Shown here piece after piece: positions 18,536 to 27,552 of a stretch of 64,000 nucleotides of DNA. Both the position numbers and the translations under genes were made by a program. Within the stretch, counting starts at the first letter, position 1. Every line of letters begins with the position of its first letter. The stretch spans positions 248,001 to 312,000 of the forward strand of contig JAHQVT010000007.1 in NCBI GenBank assembly GCA_019634165.1, in the 5' to 3' direction. The notes beneath the pieces are model-generated. The model worked only from the letters and a program-made list of their open reading frames with translations. It did no database searches and was not told the DNA's origin. Source of the DNA: Rhodospirillales bacterium. Lineage in GTDB: Bacteria; Pseudomonadota; Alphaproteobacteria; Rhodospirillales; Thalassospiraceae.

Positions 18536-19432
18536 ATGAAAGAACAAGTACGCGGCACGGTCGAAATGACCGCCGCAATGACGATTTTGGGAACAATCGG
18601 CTGGTTTGTCGTGATGTCAGACCGCCCGGCTTTGGATGTTGTGTTCTGGCGCTGCGTCTTTGGCGCGGCCACTCTTTTGCTGATTTGTGCAGGGATGGGG
18701 CTTTTGCGTGGGCTTTTAAACATCCGCATGCTGGGCTGGGCGGCCCTTGGCGGGGTGGCGATTGTGACGAATTGGTTCATGCTGTTTCAGTCTTATTCAA
18801 TGGCATCGATCTCGGTTTCAACGGCGGTCTATAATACCCAGCCCTTTATGCTGGTGCTGTTTGGCGCGATATTTTTTGGCGAAAAACTGACGCTAAATAA
18901 ATTCGCATGGCTTGGCATTGCCTTTGGCGGGTTGCTTTTGATCATTGCTGGCAAACCGACCGGCGGCTTTACCGGGTCTGATTATGCTGGCGGGATTTTA
19001 ATGGCATTGGGGGCTGCGTTCTTCTGGGCGACCGCCGCCATTATCACCAAAAAACTGAAAGGCACCCCACCGCATCTGATCGCACTTATTCAGGTCTGTG
19101 TCGGTATCTTGATGCTGATCCCGTTTGCCGATCTGCATAACCTGCCAGACAGCGTACAAAGCTGGGGATCACTCGTCACGGTTGGCGTTGTTCATACCGG
19201 GATCATGTATGTGTTGATGTATGGCGCGGTTCAAAAACTACCGACCCACCTGCAAGGATCGCTGAGTTTCATTTATCCGGTTGTTGCCATCATTGTCGAT
19301 CTGATCGCCTTTGGCTATCGCCCGGATGTCGGTCAAATCATCGGTGCGGTTGCTATCCTGATTGCCGCTGCGGGCATGAATTTGGGGTGGCAGTTGATCA
19401 GACCGCGCGTATCGAAACATCTGGTAAGCTAG
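18536..19432 (+). CDS. DMT superfamily transporter, EamA type
   Basis: A 298-residue protein with about ten hydrophobic segments forming two EamA repeats (each with the pattern seen in RhtA and YdcZ-like exporters). Likely exports a small metabolite such as an amino acid, the guess being supported only by the divergent Lrp-type regulator. Start codon ATG with AAGACGGAG-like ribosome site upstream. Followed by a bidirectional terminator shared with alaS. Confidence 0.92.
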   Translation: MKEQVRGTVEMTAAMTILGTIGWFVVMSDRPALDVVFWRCVFGAATLLLICAGMGLLRGLLNIRMLGWAALGGVAIVTNWFMLFQSYSMASISVSTAVYNTQPFMLVLFGAIFFGEKLTLNKFAWLGIAFGGLLLIIAGKPTGGFTGSDYAGGILMALGAAFFWATAAIITKKLKGTPPHLIALIQVCVGILMLIPFADLHNLPDSVQSWGSLVTVGVVHTGIMYVLMYGAVQKLPTHLQGSLSFIYPVVAIIVDLIAFGYRPDVGQIIGAVAILIAAAGMNLGWQLIRPRVSKHLVS

Positions 19433-19459
19433 GACTTAAACCCAATCATCAGACAAAAT

Positions 19460-19486
19460 AAAAGGGCCCCGACAAAGGGCCCTTTT
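19460..19486. terminator. Bidirectional terminator between EamA gene and alaS
   Basis: AAAAGGGCCC and GGGCCCTTTT arms with a 7-base loop, T-runs on both strands. Positioned between convergent stops. Confidence 0.9.
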
Positions 19487-19507
19487 AATCTTCATACTAT
19501 TGAATAC

Positions 19508-22162
19508 TTAGCCCGCGACATGTGCTTCAATCGCGGCCAATGCGGCATCGGCCTGGGATGGGTCCGACCCACCACCCTGCGCCATATCCGGGCGGCCACC
19601 GCCACCTTTGCCACCAAGCTTTTCAACACCGATCCGAACAAGATCAACTGCGCTGAATTTGTCTTTCAGATCATCGGTCAGGCCGACAACAATGGATGCC
19701 TTGCCATTGTCGCCAGAAACCAGTGCGACAATACCTGAACCCATCTGATCACGCAGTTCATCGACCATACCTTTAAGGTCCTTGGCCGGAATGCCTTCAA
19801 GCGCACGAAGTGCCAGTTTGACACCGTTGACTTCCTTGAAGGCATCAGCGCCCGATGCACCGCCCGAACCAGCCGTTGCCAGCTTCTTGCGCAGGTCAGA
19901 CACTTCGCGTTCCAGACGACGACGTTCTTCCTGAAGCGCTTTAACGCGGGCCGGAACATCTTCTGGTGCGGCTTTAAGTTCAGATGCCACCGTGCTTAGA
20001 ACGTTTTCACGCGCCGTCATGTAGTTTGCGGCATCGTCACCGGTCAGGGCTTCGATCCGGCGGACGCCGCTTGAAACAGCCCCTTCGGAAACGATTTTGA
20101 ACATACCGATGTCACCAGTGCGCTTCACATGCGTACCGCCGCAAAGTTCAAGCGAATAGGCATGTTCGTTGGTTTCTGGCAGGCCCATGGAAACAACGCG
20201 GACTTCATCGCCGTATTTTTCGCCAAACAGCGCCATCGCACCCAGTTCAATCGCCTCATCCGGGGTCATCAAACGGGTGGTGACTTCGCTGTTTTCACGG
20301 ATCAAGCGGTTTACATCAGCTTCGATAACCGCGGCTTCTTCTGCCGTGACCGGCTTTGGATGCGAGACGTCAAAACGCAGGCGATCCTTGGCAACCAAAG
20401 ACCCCTTTTGGGTCACATGGCCGCCAAGATGCTTGCGCATGACCGCATGCAAAAGATGGGTTGCCGAATGGTTGGCTCGCAAGGATGAACGACGCGCATG
20501 ATCAACGCGGAATTCTGCGGCATCGCCAACTTTGACATCGCCTTCAACAACCTTGCCCAGATGAACATGCAAGGTGCCAAGTTTCTTTTGCGTAGCCGTG
20601 ATTTCGACCACGGCACCGCCTTCGGTTTTGATGATGCCTGAATCACCTTGCTGACCACCAGATTCACCAAAGAAGGTCGTCTGATTGGCAATCACGGCAA
20701 CTTCGTCACCCTTGGATGCGGTTTTAACCTCCGCACCATCCTTGACCAACGCGGTGATAACACCTTCGGCGGTTTCGGTTTCATAGCCCAAGAATTCAGT
20801 CGCACCGTCGCGGTCCTGAATATCGAACCAGACTTCTTCGGTTGCGGCTTCGCCAGAACCCGACCATGCGGCACGTGCCTTGGCCTTTTGTTCTTCCATG
20901 GCGGTGCTAAACCCGTCTTCATCAATGCCGATTTTGCGCGGTTTAAGCGCATCGGCCGTCAGATCAAGCGGGAAGCCATAGGTGTCATAAAGCTTGAATG
21001 CGACATCCCCCGAAAGGATCGCACCTTCGTCCATGCCATCGGTCGCGTCATCAAGCATCTTAAGCCCGCGATCAAGCATGGTTTTAAAGCCATGTTCTTC
21101 AAGCTTAAGCGTCTCTTCGATCAAAGCCTGTGCGCGGACCAATTCCGGGAACGCCCCGCCCATTTTGCGGACAAGGGCCGGAACCAGTTCATGCATGACC
21201 GGGTCTTGCGTGCCGATCATATGCAGATGGCGCATGGCACGGCGCATAATACGGCGCAGAACGTTACCACGACCGGCATTGGATGGTAGAACCCCATCGG
21301 CAATCAGGAAGCTGGTTGAACGCAGATGGTCGGCAACCACGCGGTGCGACACATTATGCGGACCATCGGGATCGGTATTGGTCGCATCTGCCGATGCTTC
21401 GATCAGCGCACGCATAAGATCGATGTCATAGTTATCGTGCTTGCCCTGCAAAACAGCAGCAACACGTTCCAGGCCCATGCCGGTATCAATTGATGGTTTT
21501 GGCAGATCAACGCGATCACCATTTGCCATCTGTTCATACTGCATGAAGACAAGGTTCCAGATTTCAATGAAACGGTCGCCGTCTTCATCTGCACTGCCCG
21601 GAGGGCCACCCCAGATGTGATCGCCATGGTCAAAGAAGATTTCCGAACATGGACCACACGGACCAGTATCGCCCATCGACCAAAAGTTATCAGAGGTCGG
21701 AATGCGAATGATGCGGTCATCGGTCAGACCGGCAATTTTCTTCCACAGGGCATGGGCTTCGTCATCGGTATGATAGACGGTCACCAGCAGCTTATCTGCC
21801 GGCAGGCCATATTCCTTGGTGATCAGGTTCCATGCGAATTCAATCGCATTTTCCTTAAAGTAATCGCCAAACGAAAAGTTGCCGAGCATTTCAAAGAAAG
21901 TGTGGTGACGGGCGGTATGACCGACATTTTCAAGATCGTTATGCTTGCCACCAGCACGCACACATTTCTGCGAGGTCGTCGCGCGCGTATAATCGCGGTG
22001 CTCCTGACCGGTGAAAACGTTCTTGAACTGAACCATCCCGGCATTGGTAAACATCAGGGTGGGGTCATTGCGCGGCACCAGCGGGCTGGAGGAAACGACT
22101 TCATGGCCGTTCTTGCGGAAGAACTCCAGAAATGTGGTGCGGATATCATTAACGGTCTGCAT
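19508..22162 (-). CDS. alaS: Alanyl-tRNA synthetase
   Basis: Charges tRNA-Ala with alanine. The 884-residue product has the class II catalytic core at the N-terminus (starting [15 protein letters not shown]), the editing-domain zinc motifs HSATHLLH and [13 protein letters not shown], and the C-terminal C-Ala region. The start at 22162 has GGAGAG directly upstream; a 14-codon longer frame is open but lacks a ribosome site. In many alphaproteobacteria alaS follows recA directly; here about 4 kb lies between them. Confidence 0.97.
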   Translation of the reverse strand: MQTVNDIRTTFLEFFRKNGHEVVSSSPLVPRNDPTLMFTNAGMVQFKNVFTGQEHRDYTRATTSQKCVRAGGKHNDLENVGHTARHHTFFEMLGNFSFGDYFKENAIEFAWNLITKEYGLPADKLLVTVYHTDDEAHALWKKIAGLTDDRIIRIPTSDNFWSMGDTGPCGPCSEIFFDHGDHIWGGPPGSADEDGDRFIEIWNLVFMQYEQMANGDRVDLPKPSIDTGMGLERVAAVLQGKHDNYDIDLMRALIEASADATNTDPDGPHNVSHRVVADHLRSTSFLIADGVLPSNAGRGNVLRRIMRRAMRHLHMIGTQDPVMHELVPALVRKMGGAFPELVRAQALIEETLKLEEHGFKTMLDRGLKMLDDATDGMDEGAILSGDVAFKLYDTYGFPLDLTADALKPRKIGIDEDGFSTAMEEQKAKARAAWSGSGEAATEEVWFDIQDRDGATEFLGYETETAEGVITALVKDGAEVKTASKGDEVAVIANQTTFFGESGGQQGDSGIIKTEGGAVVEITATQKKLGTLHVHLGKVVEGDVKVGDAAEFRVDHARRSSLRANHSATHLLHAVMRKHLGGHVTQKGSLVAKDRLRFDVSHPKPVTAEEAAVIEADVNRLIRENSEVTTRLMTPDEAIELGAMALFGEKYGDEVRVVSMGLPETNEHAYSLELCGGTHVKRTGDIGMFKIVSEGAVSSGVRRIEALTGDDAANYMTARENVLSTVASELKAAPEDVPARVKALQEERRRLEREVSDLRKKLATAGSGGASGADAFKEVNGVKLALRALEGIPAKDLKGMVDELRDQMGSGIVALVSGDNGKASIVVGLTDDLKDKFSAVDLVRIGVEKLGGKGGGGRPDMAQGGGSDPSQADAALAAIEAHVAG

Positions 22163-22329
22163 ATCTCTCCAACCCGGAAAACGCGGAACAAATGCACCCA
22201 CCATTCTGGCGGATGGACTGCACTATTTAACGGCTCGACCTCACGCTGTCCAGTCGGGCGAGAGATGTCAGGGGTAATTGTCTTATGTTTTGCGAATTTC
22301 GCAATCCGATCCGGTCATTTTTGCCAAAG

Positions 22330-22842
22330 CTACCCGCAAGGATGAAGCGATAAGCCAAACCGACCCCGGTTCATGCCCGGCACAAAATCAATATGCTTAA
22401 ACCCATGTCGCAACAATAACTTACGCGATGAAATATTTTCCGGGCGGGCAAAAGCCGTCAGCGTTTCAATCCCGCCAGAACCTTGGGCAACTTCAAGTGC
22501 AGCCTTGACCAGTTCAGATGCATATCCTTGCCCCCATGCTTTGGGGTGAAAGTAATATCCAAGTTCCGGTCCCCAGTCCGGATCAAACGGATCAACATAG
22601 AGTCCGCCCCAGCCAATAACATCTTCCGCCTCCCGCCGTCGGACAACCCATGGGGCAAACCCGTCATGGCGGCGTCGCCATTCACGAACCAGAACGCGTT
22701 CACGACAAGCCGCAAAACTTTCATCATGGTGGGTATGCTGCATAGCAACCCGATCCCCCAGAAATGCGAACAGATCAGGAATGTCAGACAGGCTGGGCCG
22801 CGACAGTATTAACCGTGATGTTAAAACGGGTGGAAGAATGAT
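22330..22842 (-). CDS. GNAT family N-acetyltransferase with non-ATG start
   Basis: Acetyl-CoA-dependent acetyltransferase of the RimJ/RimL-like group: EDVIGWGGLYVDPF, then the acetyl-CoA loop GYYFHPKAWGQGYASELV. The first ATG (22743) would give 137 residues and delete the first strand and helix. In the same frame, upstream codons read LTSRLILSRPSLSDIPDLF, the standard GNAT beginning, with no stop until a TGA at 22848. The only codons left for a start near the ribosome site AAGGAG (22850-22855) are ATA, ATC or ATT at 22845, 22842 and 22839. I take ATC at 22842 (spacing 7, 170 residues), but cannot choose between them. The AAGGAG lies inside the last codons of the upstream entericidin gene, whose stop is at 22842-22844. 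Confidence 0.8.
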   Translation of the reverse strand: MILPPVLTSRLILSRPSLSDIPDLFAFLGDRVAMQHTHHDESFAACRERVLVREWRRRHDGFAPWVVRRREAEDVIGWGGLYVDPFDPDWGPELGYYFHPKAWGQGYASELVKAALEVAQGSGGIETLTAFARPENISSRKLLLRHGFKHIDFVPGMNRGRFGLSLHPCG

Positions 22843-22982
22843 TATTCAGCTCCTTCCTGAATTTTCTCGCCAAGCTTTTCGACATCGCGGCCAAAACCGG
22901 CTGCTGTTTCACAGGCCGCAAGCGAGAAACCAAACCCGGCAATCAGCGCCAATGCGAAAATGCGTTTCACAAGGATCGGCAT
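22842..22982 (-). CDS. Entericidin-like small lipoprotein 1
   Basis: A 46-residue lipoprotein: MPILVKRIFALALIAGFGF, lipobox LAAC, then CETAAGFGRDVEKLGEKI, the entericidin A/B tail. E. coli entericidins are envelope lipoproteins with antidote/toxin-like activity; their role in alphaproteobacteria is unclear. The start at 22982 has GGAG upstream; longer frames exist but lack the signal peptide. Co-directional with, and overlapping, the GNAT gene. Confidence 0.88.
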   Translation of the reverse strand: MPILVKRIFALALIAGFGFSLAACETAAGFGRDVEKLGEKIQEGAE

Positions 22983-23160
22983 CGTATATTTCTCCTGCCT
23001 TTTAAAGCTTGTTGATGTTGATTTTATAGCGTGCGGCTTCATCAATAGGCACGACTTAACCGTCATCTATCATGCCACAAAACAACGAAAATCAGATGCT
23101 TATCTTATCAAAGCGATAAGCGTCCCACCTGCTCAAGGCTCACCTGCCCCCATACATGAC

Positions 23161-23188
23161 AAAACGGGCACGCCTTGGCATGCCCGTT
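23161..23188 (-). terminator. Terminator after the DUF1328 gene
   Basis: AACGGGCA and TGCCCGTT arms, with a T-run on the minus strand. About 30 bases past the DUF1328 stop. Confidence 0.65.
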
Positions 23189-23217
23189 CTGGTTTGCTCG
23201 TATTCTTTTGGTCTTAA

Positions 23218-23394
23218 TCAGACCGGCGGACGGCGCCCGCGAAGTGCGTTTATCAGCAGTGAAATGACAAACAGCACGATAAAGACAAAGAACAGTATCT
23301 TTGCGATCCCAACAAAGGTCCCTGCCAAACCGCCAAAGCCAAGTACGGCTGCGATCAGCGCGAGGATAAGACAAAAGACAGCCCAACCTAACAT
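23218..23394 (-). CDS. DUF1328 small membrane protein
   Basis: A 58-residue protein beginning [20 protein letters not shown] and ending RGRRPPV, with two hydrophobic segments around [12 protein letters not shown]. This is the full-length DUF1328 (YtjA-like) pattern; function unknown, often stress-induced. GGAGAA stands before the ATG. It lies between two entericidin genes on the same strand. Confidence 0.9.
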   Translation of the reverse strand: MLGWAVFCLILALIAAVLGFGGLAGTFVGIAKILFFVFIVLFVISLLINALRGRRPPV

Positions 23395-23423
23395 GGTTCA
23401 TTCTCCTTTTTTCAGCCCGCCTT

Positions 23424-23467
23424 CAACGCCAGTACAGACGGAGGGGAGGACATCTGTACTGGCGTTG
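23424..23467 (-). repeat. 15-bp perfect inverted repeat with anti-SD-like loop
   Basis: CAACGCCAGTACAGA and its exact complement enclose a 14-base loop. On the minus-strand transcript the loop reads CCTCCCCTCC, which could pair with purine-rich ribosome sites. It separates the second entericidin gene from DUF1328. No T-run follows, so it is not an ordinary terminator. Confidence 0.7.
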
Positions 23468-23489
23468 AGAAACGTTAAGGACCGAACTG

Positions 23490-23630
23490 TTATTCAGCTT
23501 CTTCCTGAATGGCTTCGCCGGCATTTTCCATGTCCTTGCCAAAGCCTTCTGCGGTTTCACAGGCAGCAAGGCCAAGGCCCATACCCGAAATCATCACAAC
23601 AGCGAAAATCTTTTTCAAAAGATCTGACAT
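23490..23630 (-). CDS. Entericidin-like small lipoprotein 2
   Basis: A 46-residue paralogue of the upstream-reading entericidin: MSDLLKKIFAVVMISGMGLG, lipobox LAAC, then CETAEGFGKDMENAGEAI, ending EEAE. Same length and tail as copy 1, so the two arose by duplication around the DUF1328 gene. AGGAG precedes the start. Confidence 0.88.
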   Translation of the reverse strand: MSDLLKKIFAVVMISGMGLGLAACETAEGFGKDMENAGEAIQEEAE

Positions 23631-23813
23631 CTTGCTTACTCCTGTTTGGTCGCGGTGTTCATCTTCGTGAATGTGTTCTCACAGGAATAAACGGGATAGG
23701 TGCAAACTTGTTCCCACATCATTTTCCAAATGCGGCGGAGGCAGCGCATAAAGGCAAGTGCGGAAACGCAGCATGTTTTGCCGCGCTCCCGATATTAGGC
23801 CAGCGCATGCCGA

Positions 23814-24860
23814 TCAGAATTTTTGCAGCCCAAGGAACGCTGTAACCTCATCTACAATCTGACGATGGATCGCACCACGATCGGTTCCTTTGGGGTCTGA
23901 GCAAATCGGATCATCATCCATTTCTTCAAGCAGCTCGACCGCACCGGGTACGCATTCCGCCAGAAATGTCAGATGATCGGCCGGGGCAAACACCGCCATC
24001 TTGGCATTTTCCATCCGGGCTAAAAGGTTGCTGCCTGTCTCGCTTAGATCACTTGCCAACCAGCCATGTTCGATGCCCAAGCGGATAAACAAGACAGGGT
24101 TTGAAACCGACTTGATGGTGCTTTCGTTGACCGCATAGGTCATGCCCGGTTCAATCGCGACAATTTTTGATATGCGCGGATCATGGGCATCGGCGCCAAA
24201 ATCGTCGGGCAGATGGGCAAAATTGACACCGCCCTTGCGATAGAAGGCGCAATCCTGTGCTTTGTTTTGGTATTGATCGCAAAAATCGCGATACGCATCC
24301 CGATCAAACCGCATCCCGGCAAGGTTAAGAACCGTTGTCCCGCCCAGAGAAAATCCAACTGCGGAAATCTGATCTGTATCGATATAGGGGGCAAATTCAG
24401 GGTTGGCCAAAACCTGATCAAGGGCCGCTTTCATATCGTTTGAGCGTTGCCCAAGATACATCGTGCGGCGCGGTGATGAATCACCTGATGTCGTTCCGGG
24501 GTGATTGACGGCCAAAACCATCGCACCGCGCAATGCCAGTTGCGATGACAACCAGCCAATGCCGTCCATATTGCCCCCTGACCCGTGGGATAACAGAATA
24601 AGCGGATGTTTCCCCGGTTCGATCGCAGCCCCGATATAGGCATCTGTGCTTTGCCAGATCGCGCCTCTTCCAACCGGGGCACGATATATGTGCGTCCCCG
24701 CCGGATACCAGATTGATGCGGCAACCGGCATAGATCGATGTGCTGCACGCACATCAAAGCGATCATAACCGGCATAATCATCAGCAGCCTGTGCCCCACC
24801 AAATGCCAAAGCTGTGAAAAGCCCCGAGGCAAGAACCATCGCAGAAGTTACATGTTTCAT
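23814..24860 (-). CDS. Alpha/beta hydrolase, secreted dienelactone-hydrolase-like
   Basis: A 348-residue protein with a signal peptide (MKHVTSAMVLASG to about residue 26, cleavage near AQAAD) and an alpha/beta hydrolase fold. The nucleophile elbow is GFSLGG, preceded by ILLSHGSGG for the oxyanion region; the C-terminal FAPADHLTFL supplies a histidine candidate. Similar to PAF-acetylhydrolase-like esterases; substrate unknown. Start 24860 is chosen for GGATGGA upstream and for the signal peptide. Divergent from an AraC-family regulator with two direct repeats between them, so it is probably that regulator's target. Confidence 0.85.
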   Translation of the reverse strand: MKHVTSAMVLASGLFTALAFGGAQAADDYAGYDRFDVRAAHRSMPVAASIWYPAGTHIYRAPVGRGAIWQSTDAYIGAAIEPGKHPLILLSHGSGGNMDGIGWLSSQLALRGAMVLAVNHPGTTSGDSSPRRTMYLGQRSNDMKAALDQVLANPEFAPYIDTDQISAVGFSLGGTTVLNLAGMRFDRDAYRDFCDQYQNKAQDCAFYRKGGVNFAHLPDDFGADAHDPRISKIVAIEPGMTYAVNESTIKSVSNPVLFIRLGIEHGWLASDLSETGSNLLARMENAKMAVFAPADHLTFLAECVPGAVELLEEMDDDPICSDPKGTDRGAIHRQIVDEVTAFLGLQKF

Positions 24861-24928
24861 GATTTCCATCCGTGTTTTAATGTTGAGTGGATTGAAATTG
24901 CTCCTGCTTTTGGGGTGTGGCGTCCTCG

Positions 24929-24967
24929 AACCGGTTTAAGGACGTGCAAAACCGGTTTTCGGACATG
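24929..24967 (+). promoter_or_regulatory. Two 18-bp direct repeats, candidate AraC binding sites
   Basis: AACCGGTTTAAGGACGTG (24929-24946) and AACCGGTTTTCGGACATG (24950-24967) agree at 15 of 18 positions and repeat every 21 bases, two helical turns. Direct repeats in phase are the usual AraC-family target. They lie in the divergent region between the regulator and the hydrolase gene. Confidence 0.65.
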
Positions 24968-24978
24968 TTGGTTGTGAA

Positions 24979-26082
24979 TTGAGTGGCCCCGTGATCGTTT
25001 TACCTGTTCCGATGGTTGTGGCCTTGCTGCTTGGATTTTTATTCTTGCGCGCAACGCTGTTTTCCAACACGCCACGACTGCTTGCGGCCTTGCTTCTGGC
25101 CTGTGCCTGCCAAAGTATCACCGTATCGGTGGTGCAATATTACGGGGTGGTTGAACTGCGCCTTTTGCAGCCAATTACCGCATCACTCATCCCGGCACTG
25201 GCCTGGATCGCCTTCCTTGATGGCGGCATACGTGCACGCCACCACACCACCGACCTTCTTCATTTTCTTGTGCCTGTTGGCATGGCCTGCGCTGTCATTG
25301 CTGCGCCAATCATGATTGATGCATTGCTGGTGATTGTATTTGTCGGCTATGGAGCCGCAATCCTTGTGATGCTGCATCGGCACGGAAATGACCTTGCCCA
25401 CGCGCGTCTGGCATCAGGGCATGTTCCGGCCTTAATCTGGCGGGCGATTGCCATTGCGCTGATCGCATCAGCCATCAGTGATGTTTTTATCTCGCTCGCA
25501 CTTTCCTTTGGCTATGACAGTGCGCCGGGTTTGATTCTCAGCGTCTTTTCATCACTGGCCTTGCTGACCATTGGGTTTCTGTCCCTTTCGCCCGATATCG
25601 CGACAGAACCCGAATATGCCGGATATAGCGGGGATGAAGTTGAAGATGGTCCTACATCAAATAGAGATGGCATACATCCGCCATCATCCACTTCAAAAAC
25701 CAATGATGATGTGCCAATTGATGAAATCATGGGGCAGCTTGAAACATTGATCGCAGACAAGAAACTATATCTTGATCCCGATTTAACGCTGGCGCGCCTT
25801 GCCCGGCGGTTGGGCTATCCGTTGAAACAGGTTTCTACCGCAATCAATGCAGCGACAGGCGAAAACGTGTCGCGCTATATCAATAAATACCGGGTCGAAC
25901 ATGCCTGCCGCGAGTTGGAAAACGGACAGAATGTAACCACCGCAATGCTGGCCAGCGGCTTTAATACCAAATCAAACTTCAATCGTGAATTTTTGCGCAT
26001 TACCGGCAACACGCCAAGCCAATGGCTGCAACAGGCCAGCACAAACGCAAGCTCATCCCAAGAAACCCAAAGCCTGTCATAA
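24979..26082 (+). CDS. Membrane-anchored AraC-family regulator
   Basis: A 367-residue protein with seven or so hydrophobic segments over the first 200 residues, then a polar linker and a C-terminal AraC helix-turn-helix pair (TLARLARRLGYPLKQVSTAIN ... AMLASGFNTKSNFNREFLRITGNTPSQWL). The membrane part suggests it senses an envelope or lipid signal. The start is a TTG at 24979; a GTG at 24991 is a possible alternative. It probably controls the divergent hydrolase and itself through the direct repeats. Ends at a terminator shared with recA. Confidence 0.88.
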   Translation: MSGPVIVLPVPMVVALLLGFLFLRATLFSNTPRLLAALLLACACQSITVSVVQYYGVVELRLLQPITASLIPALAWIAFLDGGIRARHHTTDLLHFLVPVGMACAVIAAPIMIDALLVIVFVGYGAAILVMLHRHGNDLAHARLASGHVPALIWRAIAIALIASAISDVFISLALSFGYDSAPGLILSVFSSLALLTIGFLSLSPDIATEPEYAGYSGDEVEDGPTSNRDGIHPPSSTSKTNDDVPIDEIMGQLETLIADKKLYLDPDLTLARLARRLGYPLKQVSTAINAATGENVSRYINKYRVEHACRELENGQNVTTAMLASGFNTKSNFNREFLRITGNTPSQWLQQASTNASSSQETQSLS

Positions 26083-26143
26083 GATCAGGCCGGCGCCTTA
26101 AAAGCTTTGCCTAACTGCGTTTACCTTCACATCCGGCCAAATA

Positions 26144-26170
26144 AAAACGGGCGCACACAGCGCCCGTTTT
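26144..26170. terminator. Bidirectional terminator between AraC gene and recA
   Basis: AAAACGGGCGC and GCGCCCGTTTT form an 11-bp stem with a 5-base loop and T-runs on both strands. Confidence 0.9.
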
Positions 26171-26192
26171 CACATTTTATATGTGCAGTCGA

Positions 26193-27227
26193 TCAATCGT
26201 CGTTAGACGGATCGTCTTCGCTCATATTGGTCATTTCTTCTGCAATCAAACCGGCACTTTGACGAATGCTGGTTTCGATTTCCTTGGTCATTTCCTGATT
26301 TTCACGCAAGAAGGTTTTGGCGTTTTCGCGGCCCTGACCAATACGGGTCGAATTATAAGAGAACCAGGAACCTGATTTCTCGACAATGCCGGCCTTTACA
26401 CCAAGATCAAGGATTTCACCCATCTTGGAGATACCTTCGCCATACATGATGTCAAATTCGACCTGTTTGAACGGCGGTGCCATTTTGTTTTTAACAACTT
26501 TGACACGGGTCTGGTTGCCAACGACTTCGTCGCGATCTTTGATCTGACCGATACGACGAATATCAAGACGAACCGAAGCATAGAATTTAAGCGCATTACC
26601 ACCGGTCGTGGTTTCCGGGCTACCAAACATCACACCGATCTTCATACGAATCTGGTTGATGAAGATCACCATGCAATTTGACCGGGAAACTGAACTGGTC
26701 AGTTTACGCAGGGCCTGGCTCATCAGGCGGGCCTGCAGACCAACGTGGGTATCGCCCATTTCGCCTTCAAGTTCGGCACGCGGCACAAGGGCGGCAACCG
26801 AATCGACGACCAGAACATCAATCGCCCCGGAACGGACCAACGTATCGGCAATTTCGAGTGCCTGTTCACCGGCATCCGGTTGGGAAATCAACAGATCGTC
26901 AGTATTTACACCCAATTTCCGGGCATATCCCGGATCAAGAGCGTGTTCTGCATCAACAAAGGCACAGGTTCCGCCAAGCTTCTGTGCTTCGGCGATCGTA
27001 TGCAGAGCCAATGTGGTTTTACCCGAACTTTCCGGGCCATAAATTTCAACAATACGGCCACGCGGCAGACCACCAATTCCAAGCCCGATATCAAGGCCCA
27101 GCGATCCGGTTGAAATTGAAGAAATATCAACGGCGCTATCGCGCTGGCCGAGCTTCATGATCGAGCCCTTGCCAAATGCCCGTTCGATCTGCCCAAGGGC
27201 GGCTTCGAGTGCCTTCTGCTTATCCAT
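26193..27227 (-). CDS. recA: Recombinase RecA
   Basis: DNA recombinase and co-protease of the SOS response. The 344-residue product has Walker [10 protein letters not shown] (64-72) and an acidic C-terminal tail ending SEDDPSNDD. The start at 27227 ([10 protein letters not shown]) has AAGGA upstream and is where RecA homology begins; an in-frame ATG 13 codons earlier is possible. A GAAC-N7-GAAC box lies about 180 bases upstream, so LexA control is expected. Confidence 0.98.
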   Translation of the reverse strand: MDKQKALEAALGQIERAFGKGSIMKLGQRDSAVDISSISTGSLGLDIGLGIGGLPRGRIVEIYGPESSGKTTLALHTIAEAQKLGGTCAFVDAEHALDPGYARKLGVNTDDLLISQPDAGEQALEIADTLVRSGAIDVLVVDSVAALVPRAELEGEMGDTHVGLQARLMSQALRKLTSSVSRSNCMVIFINQIRMKIGVMFGSPETTTGGNALKFYASVRLDIRRIGQIKDRDEVVGNQTRVKVVKNKMAPPFKQVEFDIMYGEGISKMGEILDLGVKAGIVEKSGSWFSYNSTRIGQGRENAKTFLRENQEMTKEIETSIRQSAGLIAEEMTNMSEDDPSNDD

Positions 27228-27406
27228 AGTATCCTTATCCACCAAATGCAGCGCGGTCTGAATCATTGCTCGAACTCTCTTATTCCACAGGGCCGGGTAG
27301 GATGCAACGCAGGCGGTTCCCCGGACCTAATTGCGGAACGCCACCGCTAAAAGAACCTGCTGCCTTAACAGATTGAAAACCCTGTACATGTCAGCAGAAC
27401 GTTTGA

Positions 27407-27421
27407 GAACATAATGCGAAC
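27407..27421 (-). promoter_or_regulatory. LexA/SOS box upstream of recA
   Basis: GAAC-ATAATGC-GAAC, the direct-repeat form of the alphaproteobacterial LexA box (GTTC-N7-GTTC on the recA strand). A further GAAC at 27397-27400 with 6-base spacing gives three half-sites in a row. Repression by LexA is expected from family knowledge. Confidence 0.8.
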
Positions 27422-27494
27422 ACTGTCATAATTTTTCGGATGTTGCAAGTTTGTTCTCATCGCTGATTTGAAAGATTAAAGCCGAAAACAACAA

Positions 27495-27518
27495 ACCCGG
27501 CCAAATTATTGGCCGGGT
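27495..27518 (-). terminator. Terminator after nikR
   Basis: ACCCGGCCAA and TTGGCCGGGT arms with an ATTA loop, followed on the minus strand by TTGTTGTTTT. About 35 bases past the nikR stop. Confidence 0.8.
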
Positions 27519-27552
27519 ACAGCAATCATAAAAGCAAAAAGCCGTTTCACGA

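Larger units (their letters stand above)
27228..27552. other. Non-coding region between recA and nikR
   Basis: 325 bases without a gene. It holds an alphaproteobacterial SOS box and additional GAAC half-sites (27397-27421), and the nikR terminator (27495-27518). I see no other feature. Confidence 0.7.

Noticed and set aside
23108-23401. 97-codon minus-strand frame over the DUF1328 region
   Set aside because: The DUF1328 protein in another frame has the ribosome site, family pattern and exact length; this frame gives a Cys/Arg-rich peptide without homology.
26678-27160. 160-codon plus-strand frame opposite recA
   Set aside because: Antisense shadow of recA with no ribosome site.
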